A stretch of 64,000 bases of DNA from Promicromonospora sp. MEB111 (GTDB taxonomy: Bacteria > Actinomycetota > Actinomycetes > Actinomycetales > Cellulomonadaceae): the NCBI RefSeq assembly GCF_030209445.1, contig NZ_JARVSD010000016.1, positions 1 through 64,000 on the forward strand, given 5' to 3'. Both the position numbers and the translations under genes were made by a program. Shown one piece after another: positions 31,170 through 38,707 of this stretch. The notes under the pieces were generated by a model. The model was not told the origin of the DNA. It was given only the letters and a program-made list of their open reading frames with translations, and made no database searches. Numbering within the stretch: the first letter of the stretch is position 1; every line of letters starts with the position of its first letter.

Positions 31170-33816
31170 CGACGCCGAGCGTGTACGCGTCCGCCTCGCC
31201 CACCGCGACGAGTTCCGCCCGCGGCGCCGCCATGGCCACCGGTTGGAACGGTTTGACGTCGACCCCTAGCGCGTTGGCATACGCGGAGCCCCAGGCTGTG
31301 GAGTCGAACGCGTTCCCGGCCGAGCCTGTGCCCACCTCCCCGGCGCCACCCCAGAGCATCGGGACCAGCGGCGTGCCGTCCAGCTCGAGACGGTCCGTCG
31401 CGCCGGACCGGTCGCCGTCCCAGGCGACGGCACCGATCCGGGCCGCTGTACCCGGCCGGCCCGCCACCGCGAACCGCGGCGGATCGGCGGAGGGCGACAC
31501 GGCCATCAGCCCGTCGTAAACGATCGCGAGCCCACGACCGGCCGCGCCGGTGCCCGCGGGCCGGTGCAGGACCACGAGCGCCCAGCCGGCGTTCGCCCCG
31601 ACCCCCTCGGTGGCGCACACGTCGGCCACGCCCCATGTCCCGGCGCCGCCGGAGCGGACGAGGCCGGTCACGTCGGCGCTCGCCTGGTAACGCTGGCCGC
31701 TGCGATACATGCTCAGCGGCCCGGCGACGGCTTCCGCGACGGCCCCCGGGGCGCCCACCCGGACGGGCGCGACGTCCCCCGCGCACCTCCCCGACCAGTA
31801 GAGCCGGGCGGCCACCACCTCGGACCCGGCAGGGAGTGCCAGCTCGGCCGTGGAGGACGCAGTCCCCGTGCCCAGGGCGTCGACAGTCACCATGTTCCAC
31901 GCGTTGTTGTTCTGTGCGGCTCCGGTGGCGGATCCGTCGACGACGGCCGCACACCCGGCCTCCGCCGGGTCGCAGTGCAGTACGGGTGCGCCGACCACGG
32001 CGACCTCGACGGGCCCGGTCGCGACATAGCGGGCTGTGAACGGGCTCTGGCTCACGGGCACGGTCGCGTCCACTCCCGCGGGGGCGACGCCGTCACCATG
32101 AAGGTCCAGCCGGAGGTCGGCGGCGCCTACGGCGGTGTCAGCGCCGACCAGCACGGGCACCAGCAGGGTGGACGTCCCGCCCGCTGCGACGCCGTCGACG
32201 GTGCAGGCGGGGCCGTCCGGCGTCCCGGCGGCGCAGGTCCAGCCGGACACGGCGCGGCTGCCGCCCGCCACGTCCAGCTCGACCCCGGCAGGCAGGGTCA
32301 CGTCGACCGACACGGTGCCGGTGGCGTCCGCGGTCGGGTTGCGCACGGTGGCGCCCAGCACGCCCGACCGGCCAGGGACCAGGTCGCCCAGGTCGTCGTA
32401 CTCGACCTCCAGGACGAGCGGCTCCGGCTCGGGCGTGGGCGTGGGCGTCGGATTGGTCGGCGGCGGGGCGGCCGACGGCGCCGGCGTCTGCCCGGGCCCG
32501 GGTCCGGGTTCCGGCACGGGCCGCGGTCCCGGGTCCGGTCGCGGGTCGTTGGCCCCGGGTTGCGCAGTGCCGCCGTCGCTCACCCACGAGCTCTGGTCGA
32601 ACGGCCACCTGTCGTGGGCTTGTCCGTCGCCGGGCCACACGGCCGGCGGTGTGCCGGTCGGCGGAGTGCCTCCGTCACGCCCGCCGCCGGGACGGCTCGG
32701 GGTGGGTGCCCCGGGCTCTGGAGGCGAAGTGGCGTCCGGCCCGGCCGTCCCGGCGTCCGCCACAGGCGGGGGCTCGATCCGGCCGGCCGGGTCGAGCACG
32801 TCCGACGAGGCGACGGCCGCAAGCGTGAGCAGGCTCATCGCCAGGAACAGGACCGGCAGCAGGACAGCCTGCTCCGTGCCGCGTGGCCTGGGCCACCACG
32901 ACCGTCGGAGAGCCTGCACCACCCACCCACCGAGTGCCGTCGCTGCGCCCACACCGAGCATTCCTGCGCCGAGCGCGCCGGAACCCGAACCTCTCCTACG
33001 CCACCGGTCATGCCGGCCACGCGGCTCCGCGACCGCTGCGGCGGGCAGGCCGAACGGGAGCAGCACAGCGCGCATGCGGCGCCTGAGGTCCCGCATCTGC
33101 TCGACGGCAGCGGTGCAGTGCTCGCACGCCAGCACGTGCACCCCGACCCGGTGCTGCAGGGGCGCGGCCAGCGTCTCCTCGACGTACCGGGCCAGGTGCG
33201 GCGAGTAGTCCTCGCACCCGGGGGCCACTCGGTCCTGGTGTGCCTGCAGGTATTCGCGCCGGAGCCGCTCCCGCGCGCGGCGGACGAGCGTGGAGACGGC
33301 GTTGGACGAGATCCCGAGGATCGGGGCGACGTGGGCGGGGGCCAGGTCGTGCACGTCCGCGTACCAGAGCACCCGGCGCCAGCGCGGCGGCAGAGCGGCG
33401 AACGCCCGGCGCACGCGGTGCTCGTCGTCCGCCGCGACCAGGGCGTCGGCGTCGTGGTGCGGGCGGTCGACCACCTGGGCCTCGGCGGGCACCGTCCGTT
33501 CCCGCGCCCGCAGGTGGCCGATCGCGGCGTTGCGCACACTGGTCAGCAGGTACGAGCGGACGTTCGTCGTCGGTCCGCGCCCGGCGCGGACCGACGAGAG
33601 CAGCGACGTGAAGGCGTCGGCCACGACGTCGTCCACGGCCGGACCGCTCCCCACCACCTGCCGTGCGACGCCGTACGCCGTGCGGCGGTGCCGCACGTAG
33701 AGGTCGGCGAAGGCCTGGTCCTGACCGGCGCGCAGGTCGTCGAGCAGGACCTCGTCGGAGACCGGTGCCGCCGGGGACGACCGCCGTGCCGAAGCAGGAC
33801 GGGGCAGATCGAGCAT
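31147..33816 (-). CDS. ECF sigma factor fused to anti-sigma segment, membrane helix and adhesin-like exterior
   Basis: An 889-residue one-piece signal transducer; ATG 33816 follows AGGAGTG. In order: sigma region 2 (residues 25-105; GQDQAFADLYVRHRRTAY, DDVVADAFTSL), sigma region 4 (135-192; LPPRWRRVLWYADVHDL, ILGISSNAVSTLVRRARERL), a zinc-finger anti-sigma-like motif H227-x3-C231-x2-C234, a Gly/Ala hydrophobic stretch (279-300), a clear transmembrane helix (317-337), a Pro-rich wall-spanning linker (345-466), a DUF11-like beta domain (467-590) and a C-terminal domain (597-889) of the kind found in large surface adhesins (NNNAWNMVTVDA, YQASADVTGLV, GWALVVLHRP, GAVAWDGDRSG). Sigma-anti-sigma-membrane fusions are known in actinobacterial ECF groups (ECF52/53, from memory); release by proteolysis is inferred. 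Confidence 0.9.
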   Translation of the reverse strand: MLDLPRPASARRSSPAAPVSDEVLLDDLRAGQDQAFADLYVRHRRTAYGVARQVVGSGPAVDDVVADAFTSLLSSVRAGRGPTTNVRSYLLTSVRNAAIGHLRARERTVPAEAQVVDRPHHDADALVAADDEHRVRRAFAALPPRWRRVLWYADVHDLAPAHVAPILGISSNAVSTLVRRARERLRREYLQAHQDRVAPGCEDYSPHLARYVEETLAAPLQHRVGVHVLACEHCTAAVEQMRDLRRRMRAVLLPFGLPAAAVAEPRGRHDRWRRRGSGSGALGAGMLGVGAATALGGWVVQALRRSWWPRPRGTEQAVLLPVLFLAMSLLTLAAVASSDVLDPAGRIEPPPVADAGTAGPDATSPPEPGAPTPSRPGGGRDGGTPPTGTPPAVWPGDGQAHDRWPFDQSSWVSDGGTAQPGANDPRPDPGPRPVPEPGPGPGQTPAPSAAPPPTNPTPTPTPEPEPLVLEVEYDDLGDLVPGRSGVLGATVRNPTADATGTVSVDVTLPAGVELDVAGGSRAVSGWTCAAGTPDGPACTVDGVAAGGTSTLLVPVLVGADTAVGAADLRLDLHGDGVAPAGVDATVPVSQSPFTARYVATGPVEVAVVGAPVLHCDPAEAGCAAVVDGSATGAAQNNNAWNMVTVDALGTGTASSTAELALPAGSEVVAARLYWSGRCAGDVAPVRVGAPGAVAEAVAGPLSMYRSGQRYQASADVTGLVRSGGAGTWGVADVCATEGVGANAGWALVVLHRPAGTGAAGRGLAIVYDGLMAVSPSADPPRFAVAGRPGTAARIGAVAWDGDRSGATDRLELDGTPLVPMLWGGAGEVGTGSAGNAFDSTAWGSAYANALGVDVKPFQPVAMAAPRAELVAVGEADAYTLGVVTVATGS

Positions 33817-34034
33817 GCGTACGCACTCCTGAAGCCGTGGTGTAGCGCCCGCACGAGGGCATGACGCTGCCCACCCAGGCCTCTGTGGACCGGGCGTCGT
33901 GCACGCCGGATTTCCTCGGATTTTAGGTCGCAAAGCGCCCAAAACGCATATCACAGCGGGGTGATCCGGGGGGTGACCGGGGCGTCCTGGCTTGCGCGCG
34001 TCACCAACGGGTGGTTGTCCCGTCTAGCCCCCCG

Positions 34035-34823
34035 ATGGACACCACACCCGCACGAGACGACGCCCTCGGCACCCTCTGCGCGCGCTGGCGCAGACGCTCG
34101 CTCGCCGACGGCTGGCGCATGCCCGACGACTGGCCGGCGCCCGCAGCGGTGCGACTGGCCGACGCCGTGCTCAACGACCTGCCCGCCGAGACGTACGCCG
34201 AGGCGCTGGGCACGGCGCGAGCGCTGAGCGGCGTCGGTGTCACGGAGGGCTTGCGCGACGTGAGCACCCTCTACGCGGTGCACGTCAAACCGGTGCCCCC
34301 CTCGGTCCTGCTGGCGTTCGCGGCAGGCTGGGAGGCCGCAGATGCCGGCCTGGGCGAGCTGCCCGCGCATGCGGGGATGAGCGGGTTGCCCCGCCGGGAG
34401 GAGTTCCTGGAGCGCGCCACCGACGTCCTCACGGGCGTCCAGAGCGCGCGCGAGGGGAGGTCACCCGTGCTCGTGACCCTCGACGGCAGGCTCGACCGGG
34501 ACGAAGACGGTGCGCGTGGGCCGGCCGGCGCGGCCACCCAGCTCGCGCACTGGGAGCGTGACGTGCTGCTCGGTGAGGCGGTGCATCTGGCCTTCGACGC
34601 CGACCTGCCGGCCGGCTATCACGACGGCGTGGCGATGGTGCTCGGCTGGTCGGAGCCCCGGGGCCAGGTCCGGGCCGCCGTCGAGGTGGCCCGGACCACC
34701 TTGGCACGGCTGTCCCGGCACGGTGCGGGTGTGCTGCGCACGCCGGTGCGGATCACCGTGCGGTCACTGCCCGACGACCCAGTGGCACTGCGGAGGCTGG
34801 TCGTCGCGGACGGGGCCTCGTAG
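34035..34823 (+). CDS. Hypothetical protein with degenerate GGDEF-like segment
   Basis: A 262-residue soluble protein from ATG 34035. Residues 115-160 (MSGLPRREEFLERATDVLTG then GRSPVLVTLDGRLDRDED) look like the start of a diguanylate cyclase domain (the usual D-x-LTGLPNRR-x-F motif and following strand), but no GGDEF active-site motif follows, so catalysis is not expected. The C-terminal half (VHLAFDADLPAGYHDGVAMVLGW, VAVARTTLARLSRHG-like) could be the rest of a decayed cyclase fold. It lies between the two sigma-factor genes, divergent from the fused one and converging on the other, which suggests a regulatory role in the same system. The family is not firmly recognised. Confidence 0.6.
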   Translation: MDTTPARDDALGTLCARWRRRSLADGWRMPDDWPAPAAVRLADAVLNDLPAETYAEALGTARALSGVGVTEGLRDVSTLYAVHVKPVPPSVLLAFAAGWEAADAGLGELPAHAGMSGLPRREEFLERATDVLTGVQSAREGRSPVLVTLDGRLDRDEDGARGPAGAATQLAHWERDVLLGEAVHLAFDADLPAGYHDGVAMVLGWSEPRGQVRAAVEVARTTLARLSRHGAGVLRTPVRITVRSLPDDPVALRRLVVADGAS

Positions 34824-34840
34824 TGCCCTGGGTCAGGGGG

Positions 34841-35479
34841 TCAGGACTGCTCGTGCATCCGCCGGGCGACGAACCGCCGGATCGATTCGCGGGCACGCAC
34901 GAGCAGGGCCGCGACGGCGTTCTTCGAGATCCCCAGGTCTGCGGCCACCACGGAGATGGACACTCCCGCGAACACCGTGCGCTCCAGGGCGTACCGCTGG
35001 CGGGGCGGGCACGCGGCCAGGCCCGCGAGCACGTCGGCGAGCTCCATGGACGACAGGACGGCCACCGCGGTGTCGTCGTGCGCGGGCACCTCGTGCGCCT
35101 CGTCGATCACCGTGGTCGGAAGCACCTTCTTGCGCGAGCGGTCGGTCGCGATGTTCCGCACCGTGCGGGCCACGTACGTCTTCGCATACTCTCGCGGCCC
35201 CCGCCCCTCGCGCAGCAACGACAGGATCCGGACGAACGCCTCCGCCGCCAGGTCGTCGGCGTCGCCCAGGTCCCGCGTGTAACGGCGTGCGACCTTGAGC
35301 GCGTACGAGTAATGGCGCCGCCAGACCAGGTCCATCGCCGCGACGTCGCCCGACCGGGCCCGGTCGAAGAGCTCGATGTCGCCTGGGTCGTCCTGGTCGT
35401 CCGCCGTGCTCTCCGGACGTCCGACAGGCCTCTGCGAGACACCGACCACCTGCCGCCACGTCACCGTCGTCACCGACAT
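34841..35479 (-). CDS. ECF-type RNA polymerase sigma factor
   Basis: A 212-residue sigma-70-family protein. Region 2 spans about residues 35-110 (ELFDRARSGDVAAMDLVWRR, DADDLAAEAFVRILSLL, YVARTVRNIATDRSR) and region 4 about 145-205 (CPPRQRYALERTVFAGVSIS, DLGISKNAVAALLVRARESI). The ATG at 35479 has a strong GGAGGGGAG purine run. No anti-sigma gene adjoins it, although the fused sigma factor 1 kb away has its own inhibitor-like segment; the two may form a cascade. It is oriented away from the exosortase gene at 35639, 159 bp apart. Its target promoters, perhaps those of the surface-protein genes, are inferred. Confidence 0.9.
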   Translation of the reverse strand: MSVTTVTWRQVVGVSQRPVGRPESTADDQDDPGDIELFDRARSGDVAAMDLVWRRHYSYALKVARRYTRDLGDADDLAAEAFVRILSLLREGRGPREYAKTYVARTVRNIATDRSRKKVLPTTVIDEAHEVPAHDDTAVAVLSSMELADVLAGLAACPPRQRYALERTVFAGVSISVVAADLGISKNAVAALLVRARESIRRFVARRMHEQS

Positions 35480-35638
35480 CTGAGCTCCCCTCCTCGCGAC
35501 GGCCCACCGGTACGTCCCGGCGGAGCCGTCGGCGCACCCGTGTGCGCGATGGTGAAGACGCGACGGACGGCTGATGGTGTCGCACGCCACAGAGGTGATC
35601 GGGAGGGTGATTCGCCTGGTCAGAAGGGGTGAGAGCGG

Positions 35639-36238
35639 TCAGCTACCGCGGCGCAGCAGGCCGAGCCGGGCGAACAGCACGGCGCACACGCCCAGCGTCA
35701 CGACCATCAGGAACGAACCGACGACGGTGTGCGTCCAGCCGAACCCCTGCGCGCCCCAGCGGGCCTGCGCCTCGGCGATCAGGATCATGCGGGCGGTGTT
35801 CACCGTGGCAAGAAGTGCCACGGCGGCCGACGCCGCGGCGAGCACGCGCGGCACGCTGTTACGCCGCGAGAGCAGCAGGAGACCGCCGACCACGAGCACG
35901 CCACCCACGTAGAAAGCGGCAGTGCACGCGGTCGTGACGGCGAGCCCCGCCCACGACCCGTCGTCACCGGGTACCTGCTGGTACAGGAACACCGGTTCGG
36001 TGGTGAGCGTCCGGGACGGGCGCTCGAGCGGGCCGCCCAGCACCCATGCGGTCCACGCCGCCTCGGCGAACCGGAATCGCTCCTCGACCAGGAAGGTCGC
36101 CGCTCCCCCGGCGAGCAGGGCCACGAGCGCGAGCAGGCGGAGCAGTGCGGCGGCGGCGCGACGTGGCCAGGGTGGCCGCGCGGCGAGGTCCGGCGCGGCC
36201 GGGACGGCGGGGTTCGGCGGTGGCGTCGTCACGTGCAC
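35639..36238 (-). CDS. Exosortase/archaeosortase-family protein (copy 1)
   Basis: A 199-residue polytopic membrane protein from GTG 36238, which follows AGGGAGAAG by five bases. It has about five hydrophobic segments and the catalytic triad of exosortases: Cys105 (VTTACTAAFYVGG), Arg150 (VNTARMILIAEAQ) and His170 (GFGWTHTVVGS). Exosortases and archaeosortases are thought to cut C-terminal sorting tails at the outer face of the membrane and attach the protein to another molecule. The likely substrate is the secreted protein encoded just upstream (36325-37437), with which it forms a leftward pair. A paralogue lies at 41589-42197. Confidence 0.88.
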   Translation of the reverse strand: MHVTTPPPNPAVPAAPDLAARPPWPRRAAAALLRLLALVALLAGGAATFLVEERFRFAEAAWTAWVLGGPLERPSRTLTTEPVFLYQQVPGDDGSWAGLAVTTACTAAFYVGGVLVVGGLLLLSRRNSVPRVLAAASAAVALLATVNTARMILIAEAQARWGAQGFGWTHTVVGSFLMVVTLGVCAVLFARLGLLRRGS

Positions 36239-36324
36239 GTCTTCTCCCTGGATCAGCGAGGTGGGTGGTCGCGGCACGAGCCGTGCCGCGACCACCCACC
36301 TCTGTCGGTAGGACCAGTCGTCCG

Positions 36325-37437
36325 TCAGGCCGTCATGCGCCGACGGAGGCGGAGGGCGCCCGCGCCAACCAGTGCGAGCGCCGCGCCCGTGAGGCTCAGC
36401 GCCGGCACCGGCGGCTCCTCGCCCTCGGTCACCGTCACCGTCACCGTCGCCTCGACCTCGACGCCGTCCGGGCCGGTCACCCGGTACGTGAAGGTGTCGG
36501 TACCGGTGAACCCGGCCGGCGGGGTGTAGGTGACGGTGCCGTCACCGTTGTCGACGACGGTGCCGCCCTCGGCCGACGTCTCGTCGACCGCCCAGCCGGT
36601 CGACCCCTCCGGGATCGTGTCGTTCCCGTCGATGTCGATCGTCGCCGGGGTGTCGACCTCGGTGGACGCCGAGTCGTCGACCAGCGTCGCCGGCTCGCAC
36701 GCGAACTCACCGGTGAAGCGCGCGAGGAATCCCTCGGCGCCCGGTGCGCTCGTGACCTGCACGATGATGCTGTTCGCGCCGCTCCGCCAGTCGTCACCCA
36801 GCGTCACCGAGGCCTGGCCGCCCTCGTGGAAACCGGCGTTCCAGTACGGGTACGGCGACGTCAGCGCGGGCAGACCGGTCGTCTTCGAGCTCTGCGCCGT
36901 GTTGTTCACCCACACCTCCATCACCGCGTTGTCGGCGTAGAAGTCCAGGCTCAGCTCCTCCAGCGACACTCCCGGGGCGAGGTTGAAGTCGTACCGGTAG
37001 TACCAGCTCGCGGCGACGTTCGGCTGCGTCTGGCCGGGAGCCTCCTTGGACACGTACTGCGCGTCGGAGTGCTGCGTGCCACCCGGCCAGTACGGCTCGT
37101 GCTTGGCGTAGGCGGCGGTCCACGTCGCGTTCGCCGGGGGCAGAGCCGCGGGCACCTCCGTCACGGTCCGGGAGGCGTTGGTCTCCATCGGGTAGTGCGG
37201 GCCAGCGACCTGCCAGTGCTGGTCTCGGCTACCGTTCGGCAGGATGCCGCCCGTCTGCACGTTGTAGCCCGTGTTGAAGATCGCCGGGTCCGTCGAGCAG
37301 TCGATCGTCGGTGCCGCAGCTGCGGCAGAGCCGGCGAACGCGACGCCCAGCCCGCCGGCGAGGACCCCGGTCAGCACTCCCACTGCTGCGAGGCGACGGC
37401 CCTGGGCCACCGCTCGCGATGTCATACGTCGAGTCAC
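36325..37437 (-). CDS. Secreted surface protein with Big_9-like domain and exosortase-type tail
   Basis: A 370-residue exported protein from GTG 37437 (behind GGGAG). It has a signal peptide (RRLAAVGVLTGVLAGGLGVA, cleavage after about residue 42), a beta-rich middle with many Trp and Tyr (WYYRYDFNLAPG, EVWVNNTAQSS, WRSGANSIIVQV), and a cadherin/Big_9-type module near 245-335 (GTVTYTPPAGFTGTDTFTYR). The tail is PPVPALSL (342-349), a hydrophobic helix and RLRRR, i.e. a tripartite sorting signal. No LPxTG motif is present. It is followed 86 bp later by exosortase copy 1, its probable processing enzyme. The Big_9 module is shared with the protein at 40737. Ligand unknown. Confidence 0.85.
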   Translation of the reverse strand: MTRRMTSRAVAQGRRLAAVGVLTGVLAGGLGVAFAGSAAAAAPTIDCSTDPAIFNTGYNVQTGGILPNGSRDQHWQVAGPHYPMETNASRTVTEVPAALPPANATWTAAYAKHEPYWPGGTQHSDAQYVSKEAPGQTQPNVAASWYYRYDFNLAPGVSLEELSLDFYADNAVMEVWVNNTAQSSKTTGLPALTSPYPYWNAGFHEGGQASVTLGDDWRSGANSIIVQVTSAPGAEGFLARFTGEFACEPATLVDDSASTEVDTPATIDIDGNDTIPEGSTGWAVDETSAEGGTVVDNGDGTVTYTPPAGFTGTDTFTYRVTGPDGVEVEATVTVTVTEGEEPPVPALSLTGAALALVGAGALRLRRRMTA

Positions 37438-37702
37438 GAGATATCTCCCTTGCTCATGCGCCCTGCGGGGCGCCCTTGCCGCGCGGATGAGGTCCGCGCT
37501 CGGGAGAACAGACGAGACCGGTCGCGTGAGATGACGTGCGTCGAAGCAGCGGTGCGCGGGGTCGTCCACGCGGCACGGGCGCGTGCTCGCGCGCTGACAA
37601 TCGTTCAGGAATTGGGGTGCACGACACTGGCTGGGTGGCAGATCGCGTGTAGGTGAACGTGTCCGTCCCGCCGAAACCTGCCCTCGGGGGTATGTCCTTC
37701 GA

Positions 37703-37717
37703 CGGTCCAATGGACCG
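37703..37717. promoter_or_regulatory. 15-bp palindrome in the surface-protein promoter region
   Basis: CGGTCCA-A-TGGACCG is a perfect odd-centred palindrome, 133 bp before the rightward surface-protein gene. It is a candidate operator. Confidence 0.5.
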
Positions 37718-37722
37718 CCGAA

Positions 37723-37766
37723 GCGGTGACGGCCGAGGCGGCTCAGGCCACGTCAGCCGTCACCGC
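37723..37766. promoter_or_regulatory. 11-bp stem-loop in the surface-protein leader
   Basis: GCGGTGACGGC (37723) pairs exactly with GCCGTCACCGC (37756) across a 22-base loop, five bases after the 15-bp palindrome. It could be a leader structure, an attenuator or a protein-binding site. Confidence 0.45.
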
Positions 37767-37849
37767 CCCGCCCGCGCTCCGTCCATCCGGTTGCGAGCCG
37801 CGACACCGCCGTACCTCACCGTCGCGGACGCACACAGAAGGGAAGACAC

Positions 37850-38539
37850 ATGAGCAACACCTCTCATGAGATCAAGAGCGGCCGTGGGCTCCTGCGGGCA
37901 CGCATGGCCGCCGTCGGGCTGGGAGCGGCGCTCCTGCTCGGCACCGGCGCGATGACCGCCTCGGCAGCGCCCGTGACCGAGCCGGTGTCCTGGGGGTCGA
38001 ACTCCGGCACCACGGCGAACGGCCTTACCTGGACGGGCCGGGGCGGTCTGGCCGGCACCGGGGGGAACGTCCGGGACGACGTGACCCGGACGCTCACGTT
38101 CGGCAAGCCCGTCACGGCGACGTTCGACGTGCACAACCTCAACGGCTTTGACGGGGCCTCCCGCGAATGCGCGCAGCTCTCCCCCGGCGTCGTGCTGGTC
38201 CGGCTCGACCCCGACAACACCTGGAACCCCAACACGCGCCAGCTCTGCTACCGCGGGGCTCAGGGCACCTCGGCGGACGGCAGCACCAACGGCAACACCG
38301 TCTCGTCCTTTCGCACGTCTGAGCCGATCACCCAGCTCTCGCTGACCGGGACCAGCGGCGGGAACCGCCAGAGCACGATAAGGGACCTGTACGTCACCCA
38401 CGACGTCCAGCCGGCCGTACCGATGGTCGCCCCGGCGTTCGCCGCGGCCGGCCTCCTGGCCACCGGTGCCGCGGCCGGCGTCCGCCGTGTGCGCAGCACC
38501 AAGCTGGACGCCGCTCGGACCATGACCACCAAGGCCTGA
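37850..38539 (+). CDS. Secreted surface protein with VPxxxP-type C-terminal tail
   Basis: A 229-residue exported protein; ATG 37850 follows GAAGGGAAG. Residues 12-40 are a signal peptide ending TASAA. The mature part (41-188) is a beta-rich domain with a Cys pair (C107, C133) and no repeats. The tail is the clearest sorting signal of the locus: VPMVAP (190-195), a hydrophobic stretch (196-210) and VRRVR, then an unusual 15-residue hydrophilic extension. The V-P-x-x-x-P pattern is shared exactly with the protein at 40737. A strong terminator follows. I do not recognise the mature domain; an adhesin or sheath role is inferred. Confidence 0.82.
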   Translation: MSNTSHEIKSGRGLLRARMAAVGLGAALLLGTGAMTASAAPVTEPVSWGSNSGTTANGLTWTGRGGLAGTGGNVRDDVTRTLTFGKPVTATFDVHNLNGFDGASRECAQLSPGVVLVRLDPDNTWNPNTRQLCYRGAQGTSADGSTNGNTVSSFRTSEPITQLSLTGTSGGNRQSTIRDLYVTHDVQPAVPMVAPAFAAAGLLATGAAAGVRRVRSTKLDAARTMTTKA

Positions 38540-38589
38540 GCAGGCCCACACAGACCTACGGGAGAGAAGTCCCCCTCGACCCGTAGACC

Positions 38590-38627
38590 GACGCCCCGTC
38601 GCTCTCCTCCACGAGCGGCGGGGCGTC
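38590..38627 (+). terminator. 14-bp hairpin terminator after the surface-protein gene
   Basis: Stem 38590-38603 with 38614-38627 (13 Watson-Crick pairs and one G-T) and a 10-base loop, 51 bp after the stop codon. Confidence 0.75.
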
Positions 38628-38707
38628 GTGCTGCGCTCCGCGCCCGATCCTCTTCGAGACCAAGGGGGCAGCGTCATCAGCGCAGCCCGGCGGCGTCAGT
38701 ACTTCGC

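Larger units (their letters stand above)
37438..37849. other. 412-bp divergent promoter region of two surface-protein genes
   Basis: No gene is evident. The region must hold the start signals for the leftward (36325-37437) and rightward (37850-38539) surface-protein genes. Two structured elements lie in its right half and are listed separately. I could not identify convincing -35/-10 boxes, which may mean that an alternative sigma factor is used. Confidence 0.5.

Noticed and set aside
31983-33000. Two transmembrane helices in the fused sigma factor
   Set aside because: The first stretch (residues 279-300) is mostly Gly/Ala and weakly hydrophobic. Two spans would put the adhesin-like domains inside the cell, so one span is preferred, but this is not proven.
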